Source: Aquimarina sediminis
GTDB taxonomy: Bacteria; Bacteroidota; Bacteroidia; Flavobacteriales; Flavobacteriaceae
DNA: 64,000 nt
Direction of reading: 5' to 3'
NCBI RefSeq assembly: GCF_002895435.1
Contig: NZ_POYJ01000015.1
Coordinates: 1 to 64,000, forward strand
The notes beneath the pieces were generated by a model. The model was not told the origin of the DNA. It did not search any database and saw only the letters and a list, made by a program, of their open reading frames with translations. Within the stretch, counting starts at the first letter, position 1, and each line of letters opens with the position of its first letter. Of the stretch, positions 55,255 to 63,683 are shown piece by piece. Both the position numbers and the translations under genes were made by a program.

Positions 55255-55401
55255 TTACATCCTTGCATAAGCAACACCTAACTCCCAACCAATATACATT
55301 AATATCATTGTTACTCCTAGAACAATTGTAACAAATTCTAAATGACTCATTTTATTGATAGACTTAGAAATTCCATCCAAAATAGTTGCTTTGATTTTCA
55401 T
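55255..55401 (-). CDS. 48-residue TM peptide, copy 2
   Basis: MKIKATILDGISKSINKMSH and onwards, with the same TM segment and GWELGVAYARM end as the gene at 54681-54827. The two genes are a tandem duplication separated by two unrelated small genes. Conservation of the reading frame between them supports real coding. Confidence 0.75.
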   Translation of the reverse strand: MKIKATILDGISKSINKMSHLEFVTIVLGVTMILMYIGWELGVAYARM

Positions 55402-55513
55402 GTTTTAATCATTTTTAAATTAAAAATTATCTAAAAGATTACTTTAATAGCTATCAAATATAAAGAGACTGTTATACAACAACAGTCTCTTCTATATACT
55501 TAATTAGTTTTTA

Positions 55514-55645
55514 CTAATGTATCAATTGGAAATAAGTATATCCAGCATGAAACGCTATAACTGGTAAGACTAATAATCCAAAGCCCCCATTAATTTCAGT
55601 CAATTCCTTCATGCTCAATTCCTGAGTTTTATTATCTTTTTTCAT
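55514..55645 (-). CDS. double-glycine-leader peptide, bacteriocin-like
   Basis: A 43-residue precursor: MKKDNKTQELSMKELTEINGG, the classic leader (ELSMKELxEINGG) recognised by C39-peptidase exporters, then a 22-residue hydrophobic core (FGLLVLPVIAFHAGYTYFQL). Cleavage after GG is expected. The C39-ABC gene (57071) lies in the same locus. It resembles the bacteroidetocin-type peptides of Bacteroidota in leader style; activity is not known. Confidence 0.8.
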   Translation of the reverse strand: MKKDNKTQELSMKELTEINGGFGLLVLPVIAFHAGYTYFQLIH

Positions 55646-55701
55646 ATTTGAAGTTTAAAATTAAGTTTTCAAATCTTTCATAAGAAATAAAGCATCAATT
55701 T

Positions 55702-55842
55702 TTAAATTCCTTGTGCTGCACTATATTGAAAACCTAAATAAAAGAAGAACATAAAAAGTAAGATGCTAATCACCACTAGCCATATGATTTTGGCTGGAGT
55801 TACTGGTTCTATTGCTTGCGAAAGGTTTTTAAGAAAACTCAT
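55702..55842 (-). CDS. 46-residue TM peptide with a GFQYSAAQ end
   Basis: MSFLKNLSQAIEPVTPAKII, then a strong TM segment (about 19-37) and the C-terminus YLGFQYSAAQGI. That end closely resembles NAGYQYAAAQ in the double-glycine peptide next door, although this peptide has no double-glycine leader. It may be a leaderless partner or an immunity mimic of that peptide. Confidence 0.7.
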   Translation of the reverse strand: MSFLKNLSQAIEPVTPAKIIWLVVISILLFMFFFYLGFQYSAAQGI

Positions 55843-55878
55843 AATTCATTATTTTAATTAAACGTTTTTTTAATCAGT

Positions 55879-56028
55879 TTACTGTGCAGCAGCATACTGA
55901 TATCCAGCATTAAAAAAGAAAGAACCAATGGCTACAGTAAGAGCCAGTGCGGGGATAAGTCCACCACCATTTGTTTCATTCAATTCAGCTACACTAAGTT
56001 CTTGTAAATTTAATTTTTTTGAGTTCAT
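55879..56028 (-). CDS. double-glycine-leader peptide, first gene of the row
   Basis: A 49-residue precursor: MNSKKLNLQELSVAELNETN, GG, then a hydrophobic core GLIPALALTVAIGSFFFNAG and YQYAAAQ. The leader has the LQELSVxELNxxNGG motif. It is the first gene after the regulated promoter at 56155-56190 (leader about 120 nt). It is exported probably by the C39-ABC transporter and cut after the double glycine. Confidence 0.8.
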   Translation of the reverse strand: MNSKKLNLQELSVAELNETNGGGLIPALALTVAIGSFFFNAGYQYAAAQ

Positions 56029-56107
56029 TTTGAAAATTTTAAATAATTAATATTTGTTTTAAAAATAAGTCCATAATGATTTCGTCAAATCAAGTAGACA
56101 AGTCTTT

Positions 56108-56121
56108 GTTGTTGCAACAAC
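56108..56121. repeat. palindrome GTTGTTGCAACAAC in the peptide-operon leader
   Basis: A perfect 14-bp palindrome between the promoter (56155) and the first peptide gene (56028). It might be an RNA hairpin or a protein site. Confidence 0.5.
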
Positions 56122-56154
56122 GGGATAAAGAACTGCGCCATTCTTTATATACTA

Positions 56155-56190
56155 CAATACTACAAGATCAGCGTCTCATTTTTTGAGACG
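56155..56190 (-). promoter_or_regulatory. promoter with CGTCTCAAAAAATGAGACG operator (copy 2 of 3)
   Basis: The palindrome AGCGTCTC.AAAAAATGAGACGCT (positions 56170-56192) is followed on the minus strand after 9 bp by TAGTATTG (56155-56162) and TAGTA. It is in front of the row of small peptide genes and lies 20 bp past the regulator stop codon. Confidence 0.7.
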
Positions 56191-56210
56191 CTATCATAAA
56201 TATTGGTTTT

Positions 56211-56534
56211 TTATTCAAATTTTGTGATCAAAAATCGTTTGCCCAATCCAGCCAAATATGATCCGCCATTAATAGATCGGATCTCGTTATGATCAAGCTC
56301 ACTATCGATAAAGCCAAAACGGTAATGCACATTTTTGGTATATATAAAACTCTGGCAGGCAAAATCATAAGCTACAGGAGCATTTAGCTCTTTCATCGTA
56401 TCAATAAGCCGATATACCTTGGCTCTAGATATTCCCAGTCTTGATGCCAGTTTTTCTGGTGATCCCGTGGCTTGCAAGCGAATGAGTTGATCGATTCTCT
56501 CTATAAGTTCTATGTGTTTGATAATGATATTCAT
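56211..56534 (-). CDS. HTH regulator of the peptide locus
   Basis: The start at 56534 (MNIIIKHIELIERIDQLIRL) matches the start of the paralogue at 61838; the upstream in-frame extension to 56603 is not conserved. It has 107 residues: an IHIELIERIDQLIRLQATG helix, then an HTH (SPEKLASRLGISRAKVYRLI) and a C-terminal strand region (VAYDFACQSFIY). It likely controls transcription of the neighbouring peptide or exporter genes. Confidence 0.75.
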   Translation of the reverse strand: MNIIIKHIELIERIDQLIRLQATGSPEKLASRLGISRAKVYRLIDTMKELNAPVAYDFACQSFIYTKNVHYRFGFIDSELDHNEIRSINGGSYLAGLGKRFLITKFE

Positions 56535-56639
56535 TGTTTTTTCTTTTTTGTTTTGTTTAAAGAAGCAGAGAGGCAAAGACGCTGAGATGCAAAGTTTGTA
56601 CATCTGACCTCTGACCTCGGACTTCTGACCTTTTTTAGT

Positions 56640-57070
56640 TTTTTTATTTCACATTCGGTTTATCAAAGTGCTTCGACAGCCGAATGCCAATTTTACCTAT
56701 AATCTGAACAATTCAATTCCGCTTTCACTTCGGCTACGCTCAGTGACCGCTATGTGTCGTTTTTGTTTAAATTATTATCAATCCGAGGGCTGAGCCCTTC
56801 GACTAGGCTCAGGGAACACGAAGCCGAAGTCCGATACTATGACAACCGAATGCCAGTCTTATTAATAACCTGAGCAATACAATTTCGCTTTCACTTCGGC
56901 TACGCTCAGTGACCGCTACGTATTGTCTTGCTTAAACTATCCTCAATTCGAGGGCTGAGCGAAGTCGAAGTCCGATGCTATGAAAACCAAATACTAATCT
57001 TATTCATAATCTGAATAATTCAATCCGGCTTTCACCTCGACAGCACTTCGACAGGCTCAGTGTGACATTA
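56640..57070. repeat. three tandem copies of a ~140-bp intergenic repeat
   Basis: A unit with CACTTCGGCTACGCTCAGTG, ACCGCTA, a GAGGGCTGAG segment and GAAGTCCGAT repeats at about 56683-56835 and 56858-56985 and partly at 56990-57067. Related copies stand at 59395-59640 and 61236-61385. Each contains self-complementary words such as GAGCC/GGCTC. There is no coding sequence in it. Confidence 0.7.
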
Positions 57071-59278
57071 CTATTCACATTTCATTTCTGATACCCGACC
57101 TCGGACATCTGACCTCGAGCTTCCAACCCTTCCAGGGATCTGCTTTTGCCATAATTCATAATATTTTTGTTGTTTTAAGTATAGTGTATCATGGTTACCT
57201 TCTTCTACCACTTTTCCTTTTTCTAGTACCACAATGGTATCAGCATTCACTACAGTACTCAATCGGTGTGCAATTATGATAATCGTTTTATCTCTATCTC
57301 GTAGGTTCTGTACTGCTTTTTGGATATAATTCTCAGACGTACTATCCAGTGATGAGGTTGCCTCGTCTAATACCAATACTTCAGGATTTTTGTATAAAGC
57401 CCGAGCAATAGCAATTCGTTGTTTTTGCCCTCCGGATAAGGTAGCTCCATTTTCTCCAAGATAGGTAGCAAAACTATTGGGGAGGGTTTCTATAAATTCC
57501 AGAATCCCAATCGTCTTACATACCTCTATAATCCGTTCTACATCGGGAGCAAATTCGCCTACCGCAATATTCTCGATTACATTACCCGCAAAGAGATCTA
57601 TCTTTTGTGGTACTACACTCACCAGATTTCTTAGACTGCTGCTCTCGATATGTTTTAGATTCTGATCTCCTATAGAGATTTTACCTTTTTGTATAGGATA
57701 TATATTTTGTAAAAGTGACATCAGTGTAGATTTACCAGAACCACTCTCCCCAATAATCGCGGTAATTTTTCCCTTGAGAATAGTCAGTGTAAAATCTTTA
57801 AAAACCTCTACTCTGGATCCGTATCTAAACCCTACATTAGAAAAATGGATATCTCCTATATTCTGTTGAGTTAGTTTTACCTTCTGGGCATCTTCTTCTC
57901 GCTCCAGATCCATAATTTCAAACAAGCGATCTGCGGCAATCAAGGCATTTTGCACCTGTTTATTGGCACTGATCAGACTGGCAACAGGACTGGTAAAATA
58001 TCCTATGATCGCATAAAAAGCCATCAACTCCCCAGCGGTAATTTCTTTTTGAATTACAAAAAAAGAGCCACTCCATAACAAAATAATAGTGAACAACTGG
58101 GCTATGGTAGCTGTGCTTGAGTTAGAGAATACACTATTTAATGCAGACTTGTATCCTGTTTTTAGCAATCCAATAAATCGTGTTTCGGTTTTGATATTTG
58201 CAAAATCCTCAAGCCCAAATCTTTTGATAGTACCTACCGAGTTTAGGGATTCTACCAATTGACTCTCTAGTTCTGCCGATTTTTCCATGATCCCTCGTTC
58301 AGTACGCTTGTTTAGTCTATTGGTGATCATATAAATGATGGCATATACGGGGATGATTGCCAGCATGATTAATGCCAGTTTCCAATAATAGGTAAACATC
58401 AACCCAAAAGAAAAGATCAGAATCAAAACGTTAACGGTAAGATCCAGCGCAACCCCATTGATAAAATTCCTGATTTTTACAGCATCATTGATTCGGGAAA
58501 TGATCTCTCCTACGCGCATGGTATCAAAGAATTGCTGTGGTAGTTTTAGCAAGTGTTTATAATATCCCAGAATAAGTCGTGCATCAATCTGCTGCCCGGT
58601 TTTAATCAGAAAAACATCTTTATAGGCTCCTACCACAAGTTTTAAAAGCAATAATCCGATCATGACAATCCCCAACAGGTTAAGCAGTTTGGTACTGGTA
58701 CCTATAAACACATGATCTGTAAGTTTTTGAATATAAATAGAGGTAGAGAACCCCAATAAGGTATAGATTAGTGCGCCTATAAATGCCTGTGTCAATACTC
58801 CTTTATGAGGTTTTAGTAAAAACCAGAACCGCTTGAATACAGATACTTTTTGATTACCTGCTATAAAATCTTCTTTGGGTAATAGTAGTACCAATACTCC
58901 TGTCCATTCTGCAGTAAATTCCTGATATGTTTTTTTATGAAATCTACCGTCTCCCGGATCCATAATTTTGATATACTCTCGGGTTACTTCGTAGATCACT
59001 ACATAATGCTGCAATTTTTGGTTAACAATCACATGGGCAATGGCAGGTTTAGGGATTTTAGACAAACTACCCAGATCACCACGTACTCCTTTGGCTTCGA
59101 ATCCTAATTTTTCGGCAGCCTCGATGAGCCCCAATACATTGGTTCCCTTTTTATCGGTACTGGCAAACTGCCGAATACGGGCAATGGGTAATTGTAGTTT
59201 ATAATGTGCCGATATCGATGCCAGGCAAGCCGCCCCGCAATCTGTAATATCGTGTTGTTTTATTTTTGTTTTCGACAT
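57071..59278 (-). CDS. C39-peptidase ABC transporter for double-glycine peptides
   Basis: This 735-residue protein (start MSKTKIKQHD at 59278; an ATG 5 codons earlier exists) has an N-terminal C39 peptidase with QHDITDCGAACLASIS (catalytic Cys) and HYVVIYEV (His) and then a Pro-Gly-Asp motif. Five or six TM helices follow (about 165-440). The ABC domain has Walker A GESGSGKST, the Q loop, LSGGQKQR and Walker B VLVLDEAT. It removes the leader and exports the peptide. It is downstream of the HlyD gene and close to the two double-glycine peptide genes. Confidence 0.93.
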   Translation of the reverse strand: MSKTKIKQHDITDCGAACLASISAHYKLQLPIARIRQFASTDKKGTNVLGLIEAAEKLGFEAKGVRGDLGSLSKIPKPAIAHVIVNQKLQHYVVIYEVTREYIKIMDPGDGRFHKKTYQEFTAEWTGVLVLLLPKEDFIAGNQKVSVFKRFWFLLKPHKGVLTQAFIGALIYTLLGFSTSIYIQKLTDHVFIGTSTKLLNLLGIVMIGLLLLKLVVGAYKDVFLIKTGQQIDARLILGYYKHLLKLPQQFFDTMRVGEIISRINDAVKIRNFINGVALDLTVNVLILIFSFGLMFTYYWKLALIMLAIIPVYAIIYMITNRLNKRTERGIMEKSAELESQLVESLNSVGTIKRFGLEDFANIKTETRFIGLLKTGYKSALNSVFSNSSTATIAQLFTIILLWSGSFFVIQKEITAGELMAFYAIIGYFTSPVASLISANKQVQNALIAADRLFEIMDLEREEDAQKVKLTQQNIGDIHFSNVGFRYGSRVEVFKDFTLTILKGKITAIIGESGSGKSTLMSLLQNIYPIQKGKISIGDQNLKHIESSSLRNLVSVVPQKIDLFAGNVIENIAVGEFAPDVERIIEVCKTIGILEFIETLPNSFATYLGENGATLSGGQKQRIAIARALYKNPEVLVLDEATSSLDSTSENYIQKAVQNLRDRDKTIIIIAHRLSTVVNADTIVVLEKGKVVEEGNHDTLYLKQQKYYELWQKQIPGRVGSSRSDVRGRVSEMKCE

Positions 59279-59389
59279 TTTTTTCAAATTCAAAGGTTTA
59301 AAGGTTTAAAGAAGCAGAGATGCAAAGTTTACCTACCACAACAAACCTTGATCTCCTATCTTCTTGGCTTTATTTTTTTTACTCATAGT

Positions 59390-59866
59390 TATTAAAAACA
59401 TTTTCCTAAATCCCGCTTGCACTTCGGCTACGTGTTCCCTGAGCCTAGCCGAAGGGCTCAGTGACCGCTAATTGTCGTTTTGTTTATTCTATCTTCAACC
59501 CGAGGGCTGAGCGTAGCCGAAGTCCGATGTTATGAAAACCGAATACCATCCTCAGTAGTGATCTACACAATACAATTTCGCTCTCACTTCGACTACGCTC
59601 AGTGACCGCTATGTGTCGTCATGATAGCTTAGTGTGACATTGTTTGATCATTTCACTTCTGACATCCGACCTCGGACATCTGACTTTGAGTTTCCGCCAT
59701 CGGGCTTCGAGAGTCTCAGCCCTCGATAAGCGTATATGGCGTAATAAATTCGCACCCTGAGGCTCTCGAAGGGTAAGGCGCCTTGGCGTACAACTATATT
59801 TGTACATCTGACCTCGGACTTCCGTCTTCAAGCTTCCGACACCCGACCTTTGACTTCTACCATCAC
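59390..59866. repeat. intergenic repeats between exporter genes
   Basis: Contains members of the CACTTCGGCTACG/GCTCAGTGACCGCTA family (59408-59470 and 59580-59612) and a 125-bp unit (59687-59812, GCCATCGGGCTTCGAGAG to TTGTACATC) that recurs at 61415-61540. Short GACCTCGGACTTC words also occur (59660-59690, 59810-59850). The open frame here on the minus strand is made of repeats and is not a gene. Confidence 0.7.
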
Positions 59867-61033
59867 TCAACTATGCTCTGCTATTGTAGGACTAGATGGA
59901 TTAAACCAATCATCGACTTTATCGTATAATAATTCAAATAAGGTGCGTTCTGCAATTTGAAATCGTGCGCTAAAAGTCATCCCCCTGTTTAAACTTCCTT
60001 TAAAACCATTTTTGAGTTGCAGATGATTCTGGTTGATAGCACAACGTACTTTAAAAACAGGTTGGTTATTAATCATATCTACATCTTTGCTGATTTCCAT
60101 AATTTTTCCTGTAGCCAGTCCCCATTGGTTATAATTAAAAGCATCGATCTGAAAATTTACAGATCTATCTGTACTCACCAAGCCTATATCAGATGGAGAC
60201 AGGTAACACTCTGCGATCAGTCCTGTATCGGGGGATATTTCGGCAATAGTAGTCCCACCTGCAATCAGGCTCCCAGAGGCTATTCCCATTATATTTTTGA
60301 GAATACCGTCTATTGGAGCTGTTACCACTAGTTCCTCTTGATGTTTCTCTAATTGTGATACTCCATTTTTTAATTCTCTGATCGTATTATGATATTCTGT
60401 TACTGCCACTTGCCAATTACTTTTTTGTTGTTTTCGATATTGGCGTAATGCTGCAGTTGCCAGTCGATACTCAAAAACACTGTTTTCATAATCTACTTTG
60501 GCAATCACCTTTTTTGTATACAATTTCTTAGTGCGTAGATAATCTGTTTTTGTTTTCTTAAAACGGGTGCGTAGCTCCCGCAATTTTTGGGTGAAATACA
60601 AATATTCCTTTTGATACCGCGCCGATGCTATCTTGCTCAATTTTGGAGTAGGGGTATTGATCAAATACTCGCAATCCTTTATATATTGTTCTGTTTCTTT
60701 AATCTGTGTAGTTGATCTCTTAATTTTTTCTTTTACCAAAGTGGTATTGACCATAAGCAAGGTATCTCCCTTTTTTACCTTTTGATTGTCAACCATGTCG
60801 GCAAAAACCACTGTGCCCGATTGAAGCGGAGTGATAGCCACTCGTTCCTTACCAGGTTTTAGCATTCCTCTTGCCGTAGTATAGATATCAATATTGATAA
60901 AGGGTAAAAGTGCCAGGGCAATAACAAAAGCAGTAAGTATGGTTGTATAAATCATTTTGCTCCTGTTGTTATGCGCAAACTGGTGTACTTCTACAGTATG
61001 CTCTATAATTTCTTTGGGAAATAACTGTTTCAT
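59867..61033 (-). CDS. HlyD-type membrane fusion (adaptor) protein of the peptide exporter
   Basis: This 388-residue protein has an N-terminal cytoplasmic stretch, a TM segment (about 30-50, TTILTAFVIALALLPF), a lipoyl/barrel start (VVFADMVDNQKVKKGDTLLM), a long coiled coil (about 120-230) and a second half barrel (ELVVTAPIDGILKNIMGIASG). This is the HlyD order. It links the inner-membrane exporter to an outer channel. The promoter of the regulon lies about 120 bp upstream, and the ABC gene follows on the same strand. Confidence 0.92.
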   Translation of the reverse strand: MKQLFPKEIIEHTVEVHQFAHNNRSKMIYTTILTAFVIALALLPFINIDIYTTARGMLKPGKERVAITPLQSGTVVFADMVDNQKVKKGDTLLMVNTTLVKEKIKRSTTQIKETEQYIKDCEYLINTPTPKLSKIASARYQKEYLYFTQKLRELRTRFKKTKTDYLRTKKLYTKKVIAKVDYENSVFEYRLATAALRQYRKQQKSNWQVAVTEYHNTIRELKNGVSQLEKHQEELVVTAPIDGILKNIMGIASGSLIAGGTTIAEISPDTGLIAECYLSPSDIGLVSTDRSVNFQIDAFNYNQWGLATGKIMEISKDVDMINNQPVFKVRCAINQNHLQLKNGFKGSLNRGMTFSARFQIAERTLFELLYDKVDDWFNPSSPTIAEHS

Positions 61034-61155
61034 CTTAGTGATAGTTGCTAATAAATTGATATACCACAGTAAAATGATCGATCAATACAGTGGTATATTC
61101 TAAAACAAGGTTGGTTATTATATATATCATAGGTGTTTATTTTTTTATTGTTGTA

Positions 61156-61189
61156 CAAGTATAGCGGTAGCTAGTTTCATTTTTTGGAA
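61156..61189 (-). promoter_or_regulatory. promoter with a variant TTCCAAAAAATGAAAC operator (copy 3 of 3)
   Basis: On the minus strand TTCCAAAAAATGAAAC (61175-61189) keeps the CAAAAAATGA core. After the same 9-bp spacing comes TATACTTG (61156-61163) and TACAA. It precedes the HlyD gene with a leader of about 120 nt, as at copy 2. Confidence 0.6.
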
Positions 61190-61199
61190 TTGGGTTGTT

Positions 61200-61562
61200 T
61201 TTTTGGTTTTTTTTTGAGTCCGATGTCGGAAGTCCGATGACCGATGCCAAATACCACTCCTCAGTAGTGATTTACACAATACAATATCGCTTTCACTTCG
61301 GCTACGTGTTCCCAGAGCTTAGTCGAAGGGCTCAGTGACCGCTAAGTATCTTTTTGTTTCAACTATCCACAATCAGAGCTGAGCACCCGACTTTGGACAT
61401 CTGACCTCGAGTTCCCACCATCGGGCTTCGAGTGCCTCAGCCCTCGCCCAGAGGATGTGGCGTAAAAAAATCGCACCCTGAGGCTCTCGAAGGGTAAGGC
61501 TCCTTGGTGTACAACTATTTTGTACTCCCGACCTCACACCTCAAATCTCAACCCCTCCATCT
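61200..61562. repeat. intergenic repeats upstream of the exporter operon
   Basis: Holds a ~140-bp repeat copy (61236-61385) and the second copy of the 125-bp unit (61415-61540), together with GACCTC/GGACTTC words. No gene is present. Confidence 0.7.
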
Positions 61563-61838
61563 TCAGACTCCCGGTCTCAAGCTTTTATTCAAAGCGCTTT
61601 GCTCCATTCTATAAAACCCAAACGAAAACCCAACTGCTTCCTCATAGACAAAACTTTGTATCGTAATATCATATGCGATGGGTGCTTTTAGTGATTTCAT
61701 GATATTGATCATTCTATAGAGTTTTGTTTTAGAGATATCTAGCCGAAAAGCAAAATCTTCTGGCGCTCCTGTTGCCCGCATACGGATAAGTCGATCCATT
61801 CGTTCTATAATCTCAACTTGTTTGATAATAATTTCCAT
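61563..61838 (-). CDS. HTH regulator, paralogue of the gene at 56211
   Basis: This 91-residue protein (MEIIIKQVEIIERMDRLIRM) shares the helix-HTH-strand layout with the protein at 56211-56534 (IERxDxLIR, then PIAYD, then SFVYEE). Presence of two such regulators flanking an exporter suggests a paired or competing switch. The N-terminal helix may form dimers. Confidence 0.75.
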   Translation of the reverse strand: MEIIIKQVEIIERMDRLIRMRATGAPEDFAFRLDISKTKLYRMINIMKSLKAPIAYDITIQSFVYEEAVGFSFGFYRMEQSALNKSLRPGV

Positions 61839-62418
61839 TTTGTTTTCCTTTTGCTATGTTGTTTTATATTATGTATTGGAGGTCAGAAGACTGAAGTCCG
61901 AGGTCGGAGGACAGAGGTTCCCTTGTTTTTTTAGTATTAGCTAGCATGTCATCCTGAGTCTGTCGAAGGGAGTCGAACCTTTCTTTTTCAGTTGAACTTC
62001 GACAACACTTCGACAAGCTCAGTGTGACAGCTCAGTGTGACATTGTTACTTCCAACATCTGGCTTCCGGCACCCGACCTCACCTTCTTTATTATTCAATA
62101 TTCTGTATTCATCATTTGATATTCTTACACTGCGATACCCAACATCTGATCTAAAGCTACCCACTTACCCAAGTACCCCTACCCACTTAAGAAGTACCCC
62201 GGGGTACTTTAACTGTTAAAGCTTCACGTAACTTTGTCAGTTGGGGTACTTCATTACTGGGAGCTTGGGGTTACTTTGTCAGTTTGACCACTTGGTATTG
62301 TAGGAGCACCCACTTCATTACTTGGTGATTCTGGCATTTTTGCTATCGATCCTGCTTTTTTTGTACTATGACCTATGTTTTTTGATATAGGACTACCGAT
62401 TTTTGTGGTTGGCTATAT
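61839..62418. promoter_or_regulatory. intergenic region with AAGTACCCC boxes and repeats
   Basis: Repeat-family words occur at 61880-61915 and 61950-62045. Then AAGTACCCC stands at 62171, in a perfect 18-bp palindrome AAGTACCCCGGGGTACTT at 62192-62209, and reversed as GGGGTACTT at 62243-62251. ACTTTGTCAGTT repeats at about 62231 and 62273. No gene is supported. The boxes look like binding sites of an unknown factor. Confidence 0.5.
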
Positions 62419-62907
62419 TTATAATGGGGTATCGCCCTCATTGGTTGTAGACTGGTTAACACTCTGTGTAAAGCGAGCTTTTAACAGCTCGTGTGCGCTT
62501 TGTGCACCTTCCATCGGCATTTTTCGGGCGGCATCGGCCAGGCTATATACCGATAGTGCCACCCTGTATACCTCGCTACCTACAATCATCTGGGTATCTT
62601 TCATTTGGCGTAGCAGACCTTCTAACTCCAGAATAACGGGGTCTAATTGTTCAAAAAGCTTTAAATCCTTACGGGCTTCTTCTGCAGTAAGTGCTTCGGG
62701 TATCCATTTGGGTTTGCCCTCGAGGATATGAATGCTATCTTCTGCAAAAATCTTATTGGCGCTATTGATCTTGGGTAGATTTTTACGCTCATTGGGCGTT
62801 AGGTTTAATAAAAAACTCAAAGGCTCTTTTAGGGCTTTGATATTTTGCTGTATCGCCTCGACTTCATCTTTGGTAAGCACTTTACTAATTCTGTTGTTTT
62901 CTTTCAT
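62419..62907 (-). CDS. uncharacterised Bacteroidota protein
   Basis: The start at 62907 (MKENNRISKVLTKDEVEAIQ) is preferred over the long extension to 62982, which reads through a repeat. It encodes 162 residues, helical and soluble, with LTPNERKNLPKINSANKIFA and a region ending EALTAEEARKDLKLFEQL. It resembles a family of short Bacteroidota proteins of unknown function that I recall only by pattern. Confidence 0.65.
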   Translation of the reverse strand: MKENNRISKVLTKDEVEAIQQNIKALKEPLSFLLNLTPNERKNLPKINSANKIFAEDSIHILEGKPKWIPEALTAEEARKDLKLFEQLDPVILELEGLLRQMKDTQMIVGSEVYRVALSVYSLADAARKMPMEGAQSAHELLKARFTQSVNQSTTNEGDTPL

Positions 62908-63029
62908 TTTTTTTGTTTTTAATTGTTTATTTTTTGAAGCCCTCACTCCCGAGGGCTGAGCGGAGTCGAAGCCCGCTTTCACTTCGACTACGCTCAGTGA
63001 CCGCTACTTCGGTATTCAGTATTTGTTAT

Positions 63030-63236
63030 TCACCCTTCAACATTCCTAACCTCCCGTTCTATACGCTGTAACATATCATACATCAGGATCACTTCTTTCT
63101 CTACTATTTTTACAGGAGGATTTATGATTTTTAGTACCTCTTTGATTACTGTTTTTGAGGCATTGATGCGTACAACTATCTTATCTTCAACCATTATTTT
63201 TTGTAGGCTGTTTAATTGGGTATACTTAACAAACAT
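63030..63236 (-). CDS. 68-residue uncharacterised protein
   Basis: It encodes MFVKYTQLNSLQKIMVEDKI and a short helical C-terminus (VILMYDMLQRIEREVRNVEG). No family is known. It is transcribed in the same direction as the two neighbours and the spacing of 13 bp to the next suggests an operon. Confidence 0.45.
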   Translation of the reverse strand: MFVKYTQLNSLQKIMVEDKIVVRINASKTVIKEVLKIINPPVKIVEKEVILMYDMLQRIEREVRNVEG

Positions 63237-63248
63237 AAGCAGGCAAGT

Positions 63249-63503
63249 TTATGATGACATTGGGGAGCTACACAAACCATTTTTTGGGTTAAGTAATAGT
63301 ATGTTCCGAGCTTTATAAATCAACTGTACTGCTTCTTCCGTCGTCTTTCCTTTTGCATATAATTTGTTAATCCAACTATAGAGTATTAACTCATATGAGC
63401 TATCATGAGAAAGATTATATATAAATAAATTCATTTTTAGGTGTAACATTTTTATGATATCAGACATAAACTTATGTTTGCTGTTATATTCTTTATACTC
63501 CAT
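63249..63503 (-). CDS. 84-residue uncharacterised protein
   Basis: A helical protein (MEYKEYNSKHKFMSDIIKML and on) ending in KNGLCSSPMSS. Its stop is 13 bp upstream of the 63236 start. Family unknown. Confidence 0.45.
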   Translation of the reverse strand: MEYKEYNSKHKFMSDIIKMLHLKMNLFIYNLSHDSSYELILYSWINKLYAKGKTTEEAVQLIYKARNILLLNPKNGLCSSPMSS

Positions 63504-63683
63504 GTTGGTTAGTTTTATGGAGTCAAATGTAGTTGGAGGATAAGGAGCTTTGCAAGGAGAGTATCTAAGGATTCTAGAAATTGGACTCCAAATTCTGGAA
63601 TTTATACATTAAAAAATAGAAGCTCTATCTTTGTTTAAAAGTTTTATATAGAGGAGGTTAATCTAGTATTCTGTGTTTTTAAT

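Noticed and set aside
59333..59386. 17-codon frame MSKKNKAKKIGDQGLLW before the ABC gene
   Set aside because: Too short to judge and next to repeats; it could be a peptide but lacks any leader motif.
59619..59870. 83-residue open frame on the minus strand
   Set aside because: Made of dispersed intergenic repeats with low-complexity composition; not protein-like.
62037..62219. 60-residue open frame on the plus strand
   Set aside because: Falls in repeat words and AAGTACCCC boxes, and has no plausible start context.
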